Assembly: GCA_032622095.1 (NCBI GenBank)
Contig: CP136062.1
Coordinates: 224,702,578-224,766,577 of the forward strand
DNA from: Siphonodentalium dalli
Taxonomy: Eukaryota > Mollusca > Scaphopoda > Gadilida > Siphonodentaliidae
Reading direction: 5' to 3'
DNA length: 64,000 nucleotides
The notes under the pieces are model-generated. The model saw only the letters and a program-made list of their open reading frames with translations, was not told the DNA's origin and searched no databases. Position 1 is the stretch's first letter. The number at the start of each line of letters is the position of its first letter. Shown piece by piece: positions 35,411 through 46,943 of the stretch. Made by a program: the position numbers and the translations under genes.

Positions 35411-35903
35411 TGATAACTGTTCTAAGGGCAGGACCAGTTCACGCTCCTCCGGTTACGTCTCGACGGTTCAACCAATTCGTGGGGATACGTCTGGTGGAGC
35501 TGCAGGGGTACTTGGGACCTCCAGGCCATTTGGCCCCCACCAGACGCTAGCGGTTCTGGGCGCTAAAGCTGCCAAAAATCGCGTGTGTACGTATCGACAC
35601 CGGCTGGATGGCCTTAGGCAGCTTAAGCGTAGGGCAGGGGCCGTACCCATGAGGTAAAGCGCCGAGTCCCCCTGGTCACGATCGAATTAACGACACGGCC
35701 TTGCCTGCCACTCCTCCGTGAAGGGATCGGAGAAAAATGACCTCTCCCCACCCACCCTCCAGCTTGGCCAGGATATTAGCTTGGACATGACCACCTGCAG
35801 CATGCAATGGTGGGGGCTCCCTCTGATCCGATGGCTTGACTCGCTTATAGTTGTATAACCCATTTGGGCTAATGGGCTCTCCATTTGATACCTGTGCCAT
35901 AGA

Positions 35904-36206
35904 TTGGGCATCAGGTTATCTGCCATTTGCATTGGTGAACAGCAGTTAGTTAAACTCTTAATGTTGGTTGTCTTGCCATCTTTGGAGTGGGCCTCCTCCA
36001 GTGCAGGTCGTTATGTCGCTAAGGTGGAGAGGGAGTTAGTCTCCTCGAATCTCAAATCGGCTGGATTCTTAGAACTGACGGATGAAGAACAGAGAATTGC
36101 TCGGTTCGCTCGCAATTCCGAATTGAATGGCACCACCTGGGATGTTGCTTCCAAAAACAAGGGGGGGAGGTACATGTTTGGGCAATATAGCACTCTAATT
36201 ATATGA
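35904..36206 (+). CDS. Unassigned frame in the second DIRS-like element
   Basis: A 100-codon frame ends about 130 bases before the internal complementary region. The part from VLPSLEWASSSAGRYVAKVE to GGRYMFGQYS has balanced composition with charged helices (LTDEEQRIARFARNSE) and may be a remnant of an element protein. I recognise no domain; in particular there is no recombinase HxxR or tyrosine box. It could equally be chance. Confidence 0.25.
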   Translation: MGIRLSAICIGEQQLVKLLMLVVLPSLEWASSSAGRYVAKVERELVSSNLKSAGFLELTDEEQRIARFARNSELNGTTWDVASKNKGGRYMFGQYSTLII

Positions 36207-36720
36207 GTTATTTCACGTACCTAATCATAACAGATTCATTAAAGAGTTCATATTTAGGTACAATCTGTTTTAGAAGAGTGCATTCCCTCCAAAATTTGGC
36301 TATTAACTTTATTGCTCGTGCCTCCTCCTGGGCTTGCATTCTCATCCATATAGTTCAGTGTGAACGGCTTCCTTTAGCGGAAATATGATATTTAAAAAAA
36401 TATATAATATATTTCCTTAAAGAAAGCCTGAACACTGAACTATTATAGGGCCCTCCCATGGCGGTGCCATTCCCAACCCCGCAACTCGCCAATCTCCTGA
36501 TTGAGTTGAAAATAAACTGGCGACTTCAGTCGGTTATATTGGGACTGCGCATGCGTGACTAATACGAGCAAGCCACTAAAGACCGCGAGGCACCGTAGGC
36601 GACCACAAAAAAGTTAACCCCTTTTCTACTATGGTTTTACAAACGCAGGACATCTATCCATATAGTTCAGTGTTCAGGCTTTCTTTAAGGAAATATATAT
36701 TATATTTTTAAAAATATCAT

Positions 36721-37387
36721 ATTTGTCTCAAAAGCCAACCCAATAACCAATTATCACCTCACCCCCCCAGGAAACAAACGTCACCATTTCTGGTGGTGGT
36801 GATGACCAAAAAAAAAACCAGAACATTTATTGTAAACTTAAAGTCATTTGATGTTTTCAATACCAAATTTGCAAATATAGAATTATTTTAGAGTTCCAAA
36901 CAGGTAGAGCGTGATTTAGGTTAGTATTCTGGTACATGGCCCAGCTCAAATGTATGAAATTGAGTGCTATGTTGCTTTTTGTCATGTACCATTTCATCCA
37001 GAAAATTGATTCCAACTTTTTAAACAACCAATCGATCGATCCAAAATGAATACTTTTTTGCATATAAATAAACTCTCCTTTTCTGGCAATTTCCCCGGAT
37101 TTGTTTGTGGAATACTTACACTCTGAATCCGGTTGTATGACACCTTTACATAGGTAATAAACAATTAAGACAGAATATTAAAGCTTACTTGATGTAAAAT
37201 CGCGAGTTGTATTTGCTGTTACCTATTTTCATGGTATTTCATGGAATTAGGTCTATTTTATATTTTCTGGGGTCAAAATAAAGCACCGTCGTGGGGGTTA
37301 AAAGTCGACGCGCCGGTGCCCTTGAAACAAAACCCTTTTTTTTTGGGCCTTATATAAATGGATTTTTATTGTTAACTTAGGTAAAAT
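36721..37387. other. Non-coding, no gene seen
   Basis: Nothing is recognised apart from short homopolymers (caccccccc, aaaaaaaaa). Confidence 0.5.
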
Positions 37388-37827
37388 CAGGCCTGAGAAT
37401 AGTGTGCCTGTCATTTGTAGAATGAGGTTCCCAGAGGGTGAATTTAGTGACGCTATCCTGCACAGCTGGCTAACATCTCTAAATTCATCCTCTTGGGACC
37501 TCATTCTGCATGGCCTCATGTGCTATGGGAGACAGAGACTCAGATTGAAGTTCCCAAATGGTGAATATTGTGATGTACACCCATTGGGAACCTCGTTTAT
37601 GCAATGTGTCTTCTGCCAATTTGGGGATATAGAGAAACTAAACAAACTAAAAAAGAAATAGAAATTTGATAAATAAAGAAACTTTCCATAGAATATGAGG
37701 CCTAAGCAGAATGAGGTTCCCAATGGTTTAATTTAGTGATGCTAGCCCACTATGCGGGATAGCATCACTATATTCACCCTCTGGGGAACTCATTCTGCAA
37801 ATGACAGGCACCTTATTCTCAGGCCTG
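37388..37827. mobile_element. hAT-like hairpin MITE, family 1, copy 4
   Basis: The termini are CAGGCCTGAG and CTCAGGCCTG, with the same internal palindromes and central segment as copy 1. The flanks (gtaaaat / attggga) do not give a clean 8-bp duplication. Confidence 0.75.
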
Positions 37828-38968
37828 ATTGGGAATATCGTGTCAATAAAAAGGTCACACTGCTCTTAATATATTTAACACGTTGACTGTCGACTGAGTT
37901 ATCTCAACTTGTTAACTGACTTTTTTTTAAAGCAATTGTTTATTTGTTTACCATTATTGTTGAGGGGTTGCTATATCATAATGAAAAGGCATGTGCATTA
38001 AGCAAGCTGTTCTCTGTTCGTGTGTAAAATTTCAGTGCAAATCTCCACAAAAGATCGGAGATATGGCGTCTCAAACTAACTCGCGCAAGCAATTACACCA
38101 GTAACTTAATGCCGCCATATTGGAAGAAATATTATCTCCCTTTATAGTTTGTGATGTGACGACCTCACTTGGCTGTTTAACGCTAAACTGTATCACGTAC
38201 GATAGTCTGTTTTTAGTTATGAAAATAAATAAAACAGCAGATTGAATGTTTGTTGTGCACAACAAATGATTTATCTGTTTTAAATAAATTATAGTTTAAT
38301 TCGCGAAAGATTGTTTGGTTGTCATATTTGCACATATAGAAGTCGTGTGAGTTTGGCCGATATTGTCACATTCAAATGTTAATTGACCATTAACTGGCCG
38401 TAAATTAATTTATAATGTGGATCATTTTTGGCTTATAATGCATGTATGTAGTCTTCAATAGGCTGTGATTGCTTGGATTTTGTGTAGAATAACAAACAAA
38501 CATGCCATAATTATTTTAGTGTGATAGCCTTTTATACTTATCTGTACAAAGGATGAGTAACGCGAAGTGAGGCTGTGACATCATGATCTTATAAATATGG
38601 AAGCACCGTAATTAGCGGGAGTTTTGTATGTGATATCCTTGTGTTTGAACATAACTGAGAAATGAGAAGTGTTTTATCACACAATGTTTGATATACTAAA
38701 TATATTAACAGCCTGATTTGTTGAGGGTTTCCTTCCCCTTTAAGAACGAATGTAGTTTGAGTGTGTTTTATTGAAGTGTATATTTTTGTATATATTGAAG
38801 TGTATATTACTGTCTGTCCATCTGTCCTTGGACACAACATTGTCCGAGCTTTTATTCATACATTTTTCGGTAATTTGTTTTAACCTTGGCACCCCTTGTT
38901 TGACTTTTCTCAAGATGCTGAGCAGAAATAGGTTAATTTGAAATATCATGAAATTCTCTTTATTTCAG
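37828..38968. other. Non-coding; probable HEATR3-like intron
   Basis: No exon is recognised. The stretch ends with a good acceptor (ctctttatttcag) at 38968. Confidence 0.4.
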
Positions 38969-39075
38969 CGAGAGCTGTTCATTGGGGCTGGATATATTCA
39001 ACAAGGAGGACCTTATAAAGAACATCCTTCCTTTCCTCCAGCATACAGAACACGTTGCCCTGGCTGTATCGGCAG
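38969..39075 (+). CDS. HEATR3: HEAT-repeat protein exon (HEATR3/Syo1-like)
   Basis: Acceptor TCTTTATTTCAG precedes the exon and donor GCAG|GTATAA follows. Phase 2 in, phase 1 out (107 bases). It reads ESCSLGLDIFNKEDLIKNIL, then a short loop and HVALAVSA. It is helical, and I recognise it from the middle of HEATR3 (Syo1 in yeast), around the 'IFNKE' helix. The phase joins cleanly to the exon at 40239. HEATR3 binds ribosomal protein uL18 (RPL5) and helps import it with uL5 for 5S RNP assembly. That function is family knowledge; the sequence here shows only the homology. Other exons were not found in the window. Confidence 0.75.
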
Positions 39076-39414
39076 GTATAACGATAACTATTATACCCAT
39101 TCTAGAGTTGTCCTTCTTTGTTTATCTGGATATAATGGCTTTAACCCATGTAACTGAGTATCTCAGCGATCGTATATAGAATCTCAATGAAATTTGATAT
39201 GGATGTTTATTATCACAACGGCTTTCAATGAAGTGTTGGCGTTATTTGCATTTTCGGTTAGTTTTATTCTCCATTGTTTATTTCCGTCACCCGTTCTTAT
39301 TTCCATCCGCTGAGCCGTCCATTTGTGTGTCCGTCACACAATTATGGGTACCTTCATTGTGTAATCAACTCCTCCCACAGTTCAAATGAAGAGAATTGAA
39401 ACTTTAGGATATTG

Positions 39415-39832
39415 CACTGTGGGGGAACTACTCCTAGAGATTTGGTTCTCTACCGAATTTCGTGAGCATTTTTCGCGACGATTCCGATTCTCTATCGAGC
39501 AATCGCGGCATACAACTTAAAAATCAACAGCATTAGAACAGTATTTCGTGGGTTTCATAGAGCTACCGAGAAATTATAGTCACTGGCCAGCAGTGTGTGT
39601 AAAAAAAAGGTTAAAAACTAATCCCGAAATACACAGAAATTGACTTTTTATTTTCCGATTCCGATTCTCTGCTGAGGACTCCGATTCTCTACCGAGCGCT
39701 CGGTTCTCTGCGAATAACTCGATTCTCTGTCTTAGGTAAATTAGTATATGCCGTCCGCAAACTTTGCTCGGTAGAGAATGTAAATAAAGCTCGGTAGAGA
39801 ACCAAATCGCCAGGAGTAGTTCCCCCACAGTG
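39415..39832. mobile_element. hAT-like MITE, family 2, inside the HEATR3-like intron
   Basis: A perfect 8-bp target duplication GGATATTG (39407-39414, 39833-39840) flanks CACTGTGGGGGAACTACTCC and its complement. The interior holds about eight copies, in both orientations, of a motif like gattctctaccgag, clustered at both ends. Such subterminal repeats are typical binding sites of hAT transposases. It has no coding frame. It lies in the intron between the two HEATR3-like exons. Confidence 0.85.
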
Positions 39833-40238
39833 GGATATTGTTACCCGTATATTGCTACTCTGCAGCATTACCAAAGGTCGATTTTGTTTTTGTTCCAAAA
39901 AAGCTAACCTCGTAAGAAAACATTTTTGTTCATGGTATTAGGATTCATGATTGTTTAGATGGAATCCAGTTGTGACAAAGAACAATTGTATATCAGTAAA
40001 CTATAGCTTTGAAATAGCCATTCTCACTCATGGAAATAAATTTTCCATAAACTGCTTAATTTCGGTCTGTTATAATTAGGTAAAATGTAAGAGAATTTGG
40101 CTAAAAATATTTTTATTTGGTAAAAGTAAACTTTGGGCTGGCATAAAATATTTCTGCTTGCTCAATTATTGTATTTGTGTCATTGGTGCACCTTGATGTC
40201 TAATAATTTATTCACCTGATTGCTGACTGTTATTCCAG

Positions 40239-40382
40239 CCCAATGCATCCATGCAGTGAGCGAGGACAACAAACAATTACAGACATATCTACGTACTGAT
40301 GAACCCTTATCAATACTTAGAACATTGTGCAGTTCATCCGCTAATTCAACTGAACATGCACTCTTGAGAACTCTAGCCACGG
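40239..40382 (+). CDS. HEATR3: HEAT-repeat protein exon (HEATR3/Syo1-like)
   Basis: Acceptor CTGTTATTCCAG precedes the exon and donor CACGG|GTAAGC follows. Symmetric phase 1-1, 144 bases. It reads AQCIHAVSEDNKQLQTYL, later ALLRTLATG. It matches the segment of HEATR3 that follows the previous exon (a 'CL.TV.EDN..L' helix, then 'LL.TL.AG'). The joined phase and order with 38969-39075 make two chance exons unlikely. The next exon should continue the helix after LATG, but I did not find it before 64000, so it may be short, diverged or beyond the window. Confidence 0.8.
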
Positions 40383-40853
40383 GTAAGCTGCATTGAAATT
40401 AAAGCCACATGGCGACTTATGCTCCAAATTACACCTAATCAAATTTACTTGTGAATTTCCCCCACAGCAAAATAAGTCGATAAATATCTGAAATACATTT
40501 CTACAAACATATGTTCCATAAAGAATCATTGAAGTTGACTTTAAAAGATATGACTTAAAACACAGTGTTCGGCCTACACTACGCCATTTATATTTATTGA
40601 AGTTTTGGAATCGGAAGTGGAATAATGTGCAACAGTCCGGAAAACGTAATTTGTGTTTTCTTGACTGGAAACTTATAACACAGCTTAAAACATTTTTCTT
40701 CTTTTAGGCCAAATAAAAAGTCTGAGTCTGAGACACCGCCGCATTTAAATAAACGGCCTGCGTTGGGTATTTTAATTCAATTATTGATATTATGACCAAA
40801 AAAAAAGATTCAATTAAAAATTATTTTTGTATGATTTTACTAACATGTCCATA

Positions 40854-42290
40854 TGTTACAGTCAGATTGTGAAACCAGTCATTTCGTGAAATGACTAAAC
40901 CTTTCATTCATTTCACGAAATGACTGTGGGGGGCCAGTCATTTCATGAAATGACTGAAATTTCCAGTCATTTCATGAAATGACTGTAATTTAGTTATATT
41001 CTTTACACAATCTGACTAATTTCAGTCAACTTGTGTAATTTCACATGTATGCTGCTACAATTCACAGTAGAGTAAATGTCGGAAATATCTTATTCCCAAG
41101 GATGACTACTTTAAGACAATAGAAGAATTCAAAGTTGCCAATGAGTTATCAAACACAAAGTCTCGTCATGAATACTATTCAACAGGTTTGAAATTCTTCA
41201 ATGTGGTGATATTCAGAAACTTAACAAGAAGTGCCAGACATCCGATGAACTGCCAGTCCACTATACTTCGACATAATCAAGAGGGCCCATATCGCAACTG
41301 GCATTGGCGGTAGAGATAGAATGATGAAGGAACTATCAGTGAAGTACGCCAACATTCTGAGAGATGATGTCGAGCTGTTCAAGTCGGTGTGCCAGGAGTG
41401 CCAGAAAATGAGGAAACGTCCAATAACCAAGGCAGTAGTTGTGAACCAATCCTGATGACGGAGTTCGCACCCAGAGGACAGATTGACCTTATCGACATGC
41501 AGTCCATGAGCCACAACAGTTTCAAGTGGATCATGGTGTACCAGGACCACTTGACCAAGTTTTGTATTCTACGGCCACTGACTTCTAAACAAGCCACTGA
41601 GGTAGCGTTCCAGCAATATAGGAGACAATGTTGCTACTCCCATTTCCCAAGTTGATCGCGGCTGTGGCGATCCGCCAAACATTATCGGTGTGATTGTGTG
41701 TCGAGACGACAAAATGTACAAGATTGCTACAAGAAGTGGTATCCTGAAAGGCAGCTATTTGCATAACCAATTCGAAGTTTGTCCTGAACGACTTCTGACT
41801 GACAAAGACATTGATCAAAGCACCGAGCTTTCCCTCCGACAGGCCGCTACTCAATCTTAGATAAGTGGAGGACAAGGTTTCGTGAAATGTTCCTGTAGTG
41901 GTCCGAACAAGTGTAAGACGAGAAGGTGTAAATGCTTCAAGGCGAAACTACTTTGCAATAGCCGGTCCCACAACAGTTTGAGCTGCTCCATTAAGTAAGA
42001 CTCTTGTGTGTTGATATTACATGTGACTCTAATCATTTGAAACTATTTCATTGTATATTTTTATGTTTCTATTACATTTATGATTTATTATTATGAATAA
42101 CAATTTTAAAATTAAATCAAGTGGTAATATTAAGTTCACTATTGAACCAAAAACAGTGTTCAGTCATTTCGTGAAATGACTGGCCACGAATTTCAGTCAT
42201 TTCATGAAATGACTGACCCCCACAGTCATTTCATGAAATGACTGAACATTTTAGTCACGAAATGACTGGTTTCACAATCTGACTGTAACA
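40854..42290 (+). mobile_element. Ginger-like DNA transposon, degraded
   Basis: The ends are TGTTACAGTCAGATTGTGAA and its complement ...CTGACTGTAACA, with a 4-bp target duplication CATA (40850-40853, 42291-42294). A TGTNR start and a 4-bp duplication are the described Ginger signature. Both termini carry repeated 22-base perfect palindromes centred on tttcatgaaa, several per side. The interior holds a decayed integrase-type transposase on the plus strand. Confidence 0.82.
41080..41998 (+). pseudogene. Ginger/KRBA2-like integrase pseudogene
   Basis: It is readable in three pieces. First comes a zinc-binding-type segment (IIKRAHIATGIGGRDRMMKE; CQECQKMRKRP) at about 41260-41440. Then, in another frame, comes the start of the DDE integrase core (GQIDLIDMQSM, WIMVYQDHLTKF) at about 41470-41610. 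The rest of the core is missing. Last comes a C-terminal part (NIIGVIVCRDDKMYKIATR; HNQFEVCPERLL), an internal TAG, and a Cys-rich tail (GFVKCSCS...KCKTRRCKC...LLCNSR) ending at 41998. The layout is that of integrases related to vertebrate KRBA2. It has two frame changes, an internal deletion and a stop, and it is inactive. Confidence 0.75.
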
Positions 42291-42429
42291 CATACATAAT
42301 GAGCATTAATTGCAAAATACATGAACTCTTAACATATCTCTGTAATGTGTGAAGATTGACTATCATATATACACCTAGTGACTTAGAACATTAAGTAGAT
42401 GACTACATGTACATTGAAGAAAATGATTA

Positions 42430-43780
42430 GGCCTAAACAAATAATACCTTTGTTTCCGCTAACGAGCTAAAAAAAAATTAGGGTAGGTAGGTAGGCTTAA
42501 CTTTTTTTTTTTGTTAACTTTTTTTTTTTCAGTATTTTTAAAAATAACTGTATAATACTTGTCAATAACCCAAACTATGCACTTCTTAGCCCCAATCAGG
42601 TTAACCCAGATGACAGAGGAACTAGAAACTCCAATTCAATCTTACATATGCTTTAATATTTACATATATACTAGTCTATATACTAAGATAGTCTTTGATA
42701 ATCCTAATATTTCCTATATGGTCTGGCGACAACTGGAGTCAGTCCAGCACCACTGCACTGTTCACATATTGGAGTGACCGTCTTGTACCGATCTCTTAAG
42801 GATGGCTTCACAACACCACCTTCTCCGCATTCAGTGAAGGATCTAGGTATTTTTTGGGGACACCTGTTTTTGGGCAATGATATGCCAAAGGCATAACCTG
42901 AAGGCCTGATCGGAGGAATGTTTGGGAATGGTGACCCCCTGATGATGGTGGGGGTTCTTCCCCTGGAAATTTTTTGAAAATCCATTGCATTTAGATCTAA
43001 TCTAAGGCTCTTTGAGTCAGTATTTTGAATTTTACAGAGAGGTCAATTTTATCAAGTTTCTCAAGCATAACTTTGGAACTTTTTATATATGTATGGATTG
43101 GAAATGCTTATAAGTTATTGTCAGATATCTTTTGGTTCTATGGATTATGCTTATCGGAAGCCTTATCCTGCTTGAAATTAGACTTGCCATCATCACTCTA
43201 ATTCATAAATAGGCTATTTTATAAAAGTGAGACACATACCGTACATAATATACTACATGTACATGTAATACAGAAATCCTACATGTACATGTAGTACAGA
43301 AACAATGTACATGTATTAAGATAGTAATGACTATATATGGTACTAATCTCTATGTTAATTTTTCATTTAGTATTATGAGATCCCACTTGATAACCAGGTT
43401 GATTTGATCAAATTGTTAATGTTCCTGTGCTGTAATTGATTGAAATACTGAAGTCTGAACGCTGAATGATAACACATTCACAGATGAAAGCTAGATAAAG
43501 CCAAACATACTTTACAGTATGATTCCAACTGTTAAACTTAAATCTTTTTGTAAACTTAAATTTCTTATGTCAATATATATAAATATATAAATGTTTTGCA
43601 TCTTGTTATGATATGAATTGGGACCTAAATTAAAAAAAAAAAATTTTTTAAATCAAAATATTTATTTATTTTTTGGTCCAATTTGTTTTGTTTTTGCAAT
43701 GGCAATAAAAAGTTTAGGGTCGGCGGTTTAAAATAGGGTCGGTCGGGTTAGCGGAAACAAACGTATTTTTTGTTTAGGCC
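42430..43780. mobile_element. Harbinger-like non-autonomous element
   Basis: It begins GGCCTAAACAAATAATACCT and ends with the near-complement ...TGTTTAGGCC. The inverted match (tttgtttccgctaac / gttagcggaaacaaac) runs about 35 bases. TTA lies on both sides (42427-42429, 43781-43783), fitting the 3-bp TWA target duplication of PIF/Harbinger. Poly-A/T tracts and gggt(a/c)gg repeats lie just inside. No transposase was found. Confidence 0.6.
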
Positions 43781-45445
43781 TTAGCTGATCATCATAGTCT
43801 GGTGTACTTATTGTAACTCCAGAACAATCGAAAGGCACTGAAGGAAATTTAGGATCACATGTTATAATGGAGAAGTGTCAAGTTGTAGACAAAAAAACAA
43901 TTATGAATAGTCAGGGGCTATTACTAGACAAGTAAGCTAGCATAATCCATGCTTACGATCAAGGCTCAAAATAATTTTTGTTTTGCTGCCTGTCAAATTG
44001 GTCATTTCAAAATGGTGCCTGTCAAATTTTCAGATGTACTGTATGAGACAGTATTTAAATTACAATTGACTTATTATTCGTCAATGATGTGCACATTTTA
44101 GTGACCGTCCAATCGCCACCTGGCAAAAACCAATGTTATTTTTGTTTTCAAAAGTTCAAAAACTTTAAGTCGATTAATAAATACACATGCAATTCACAAA
44201 CGACATTAATTATATTCACTTTGAATTGATCTGAAATTGAAAAAGAACTATTTTTTACTTTCAATTACCGATTTGGCCAGTAGTGGCTCCTTGGACATAC
44301 CCAAACAGATACAGATTGTTTAAAAATTTGTATTGGACAAAATGTCCAACAGATACAGAAGTGCACCGGACATAAGGTATTTTTCGTCGGACAATGACCG
44401 TGACCAGCCACTTATTTTGAGCTTTGCTTACGATGTGCACAAAAAAAATAAAAAAATAAAAATAAAGTCCTCCCTCCCTAATTGATTCAGAAAAAATATT
44501 GTCTGAGACTGAAATATTTTTTTTCATTTGGGCTTAAGCATCAAAATTATGTGGTACCATACAGCTCTTGAAATTGCCATTTTTAGCTCAATTTTACAAA
44601 GTTTGAGCTATTTCAATAGGTTGGCGTCTGTTGTGCATGAGTCTGTCCATCAACAATTTCCTTTGGCTCACCCAACAGGCCACACATCCCTTATCCGATC
44701 ATCACCAAACTTCATATGGATTTTCAGGGTGACCTCCAGATGGGAGCCATCAATTTTTTCCGACATAGACTCAGATTGAAGTTCCCATATGGTGAATGAT
44801 TGTAATAATATGCAGCATTTTCCGACATCGAAATATATAATTCAGATTAATTGACGATGGAAATGGTAATTGATTATCGGCTTTATCAACGGTTCATCGA
44901 TTATACGATTAATCGTGGCACCCCTATCAATGACCCATGCAGACAATATGCGTGACATATATTAAAATGATATGCTATTCTTCATGGTGATCGAATGGGA
45001 ATAGAGAATGAAGTTGCCATAAATTTCATTTATTTTGTTTTCAAATTGGTAGCACGCAAAGTCATTCATATGTATTAATTATATGTAGCGAAGTTTGGAG
45101 TTGTTTAATGGGTCAGTCATAAAATGTTCCCAGGCGTGACTTTTCTTAGCTATATCTGTCGAAATCTTAACAAACAAACTGGTTGAAAAAGATTCTGCAG
45201 CATATAATTAATAACATCTTCTGTTCACGAACACTGATTCACTGGCTATTAATATTGTGACTGTGGCATCGGATTAAAATGAAAAAATACAAGGATGTAA
45301 ACCTGAAGCTGTCTGCATTGACCAATCAGTTAACTAATTTCAACATAAAATAAAAAACATGCAAAACAATCATTTCAAACGAAGAATAGTTCACGCACAA
45401 TTTCAGTCGGCAATTGATTGATGTTTTTGAAGAATGGAGATATAC
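43781..45445. other. Non-coding with repeat fragments
   Basis: 44690-44755 (gatcatcaccaaacttcata) is the complement of the repeat at 21.0-21.6 kb. 44763-44792 is a small fragment of the family-1 hAT-like MITE centre (agactcagattgaagttccc). 44440-44530 resembles 19580-19660 and the sequence after the gap at 32063. No gene is seen. Confidence 0.5.
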
Positions 45446-45453
45446 ATTGTATA

Positions 45454-45892
45454 CAAGCCTGATTATAGCATGCCTGTCATTTGAAGAATGAGGTCCCCAG
45501 AGGGTGAATTTAAGGACCCTATCCCGGTTAGCAGGCTAGCATCACTAAATTAACCCTCAGGGGACCTCATCTTCTCTGGAAAGTTCCTTTATTATCAAAT
45601 TTCTATAGAAACTTCTTCACATTGATTCTATTTCTTTTTTAGTTTAGTTTCTCTATATCCCCAAATTGGCAGACGACTCATACATAATTGAGGTTCCCAA
45701 TGGGTGTAAATCATAATATTCACCATTGGGAACTTCAGTCTGAGTATATGTCTCCCATAACAGATGAGGCCAATCAGAATGAGGTCCCCTGATGATGAAT
45801 TTGGTGATGCTAGCCCGCAATGCTAAGCATCACTAAATTCACCCTCTGGGGACCTCATTCTGTAAATGACAGGCACATTAAACACAGGCTTG
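45454..45892. mobile_element. hAT-like hairpin MITE, family 1, copy 5
   Basis: It begins CAAGCCTGAT and ends CACAGGCTTG, with a perfect 8-bp target duplication ATTGTATA (45446-45453, 45893-45900). The palindromic blocks and central segment are as in copy 1. This copy and copy 1 fix the family's ends and its target size. Confidence 0.82.
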
Positions 45893-46257
45893 ATTGTATA
45901 CCCCCTTTACTTCAACTCCATGTGACAGCATTCTGGGACTCGGTACCATGTTTATGATTTGTTGCTCAGTCAGCGATTGGTCGTTGGAGCTTGCCTTTTA
46001 TGTTTATGTCACGTTATGTACAATGTTTCAAATCTTTGTTGCTAATTTGACATTGATACTGATTGTGGCACCTGATGACATATGCAGATGATGTGATAGA
46101 TAGCATTGCCTTTCATTTTGGTTGGGGCAAGTTGCAATTCGGGTCACCTGCTATGTGACTATATAAGAACCATTTATTTAGCAATAAGAAACACTGGTTT
46201 GAATGTGGTTTTGTTAATGGAAGCTGAACACTGTAATAAGTTTATCCACTACTTGTA

Positions 46258-46375
46258 CAGTAATGCCCTAAATAATCGACTCCTTAATCACAGCAGAATT
46301 ATGGGTAATTTTTCAGGATTTAGTTGGAAATATGGCTTGTTGCCATTTGTCGGAAAGCAAGCTTTAGCTAGCCGA
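46258..46375. mobile_element. Half copy of the mariner-like hairpin MITE
   Basis: It starts tacagtaatgccctaaataa and continues to ttgttgccattt, matching the left arm of 20296-20507. The second arm is absent. The intact CAGT end here, after TA, supports the boundary set for the full copy. Confidence 0.7.
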
Positions 46376-46943
46376 CTTTAAAAAATTCTATCAGACGTTA
46401 TTAAGTCTTTCTGGTATTCAATTTCAGCAGGTTTTAATTTAATTTGTTTATACTATGCATTTGTAAAATTTCCCAGTTTGTGGGAAGTGAGAACAATATA
46501 TATTTATTATAATGATATAATCATCTGTTAATATAGAGGTCAGTGGGGCGTATTTTCGTAAATAATTTATGCTTAAAAGCTTTTGAAAACGTTCTTTAAG
46601 GTTTAACGTTTGTGCCAATTCTGGCGCATAACACCAATTAATTTCTGGTAAAACTGGCCACCAGGCTGAGACGGATGTCAGCATAAACTTATGAAGATTG
46701 GTTACATCTCACAACTTAGGATTTAGTTATAAAAAGTATGGATGGTGTAAATCTAATAGGGCCGTTATCTTTAACAGACGGACATTATCATAATAAGATA
46801 TTTTGACCGACCCAGCTATAGTGAATTCCAGCGCAACCGCAAACGAGACATAGCGATCGACTATCATAATATTATTAACATAACTTGAGAGTTTACTGTC
46901 CGATTTCTCCGGCTGATTGGTCAAACCATCAAGAAATTATATA

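Larger units (their letters stand above)
32310..36720 (+). mobile_element. Second DIRS-architecture element, without recognisable enzymes
   Basis: The left end begins atatttccgctaaaggaagc and the right end finishes ctttaaggaaatatatatta...aaatatcat. 32325-32510 and about 36515-36700 are inverted terminal repeats (ggacatctatccatatagtt, gactgcgcatgcgtgac). At 36340-36450 the complements of the left and right ends are fused back to back (cctttagcggaaatatgata), exactly as a DIRS internal complementary region. The region is at the right, so the element reads rightward. I find no RT, RNase H or recombinase motif inside, so it is non-autonomous or heavily decayed. Confidence 0.72.

Noticed and set aside
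40709-40750. Possible third HEATR3 exon after tcttcttttag
   Set aside because: The phase fits, but only about 13 codons follow before a stop and they do not resemble the family.
41221-41875. Minus-strand frames of 72-109 codons
   Set aside because: They are shadows of the plus-strand Ginger-like transposase remnant.
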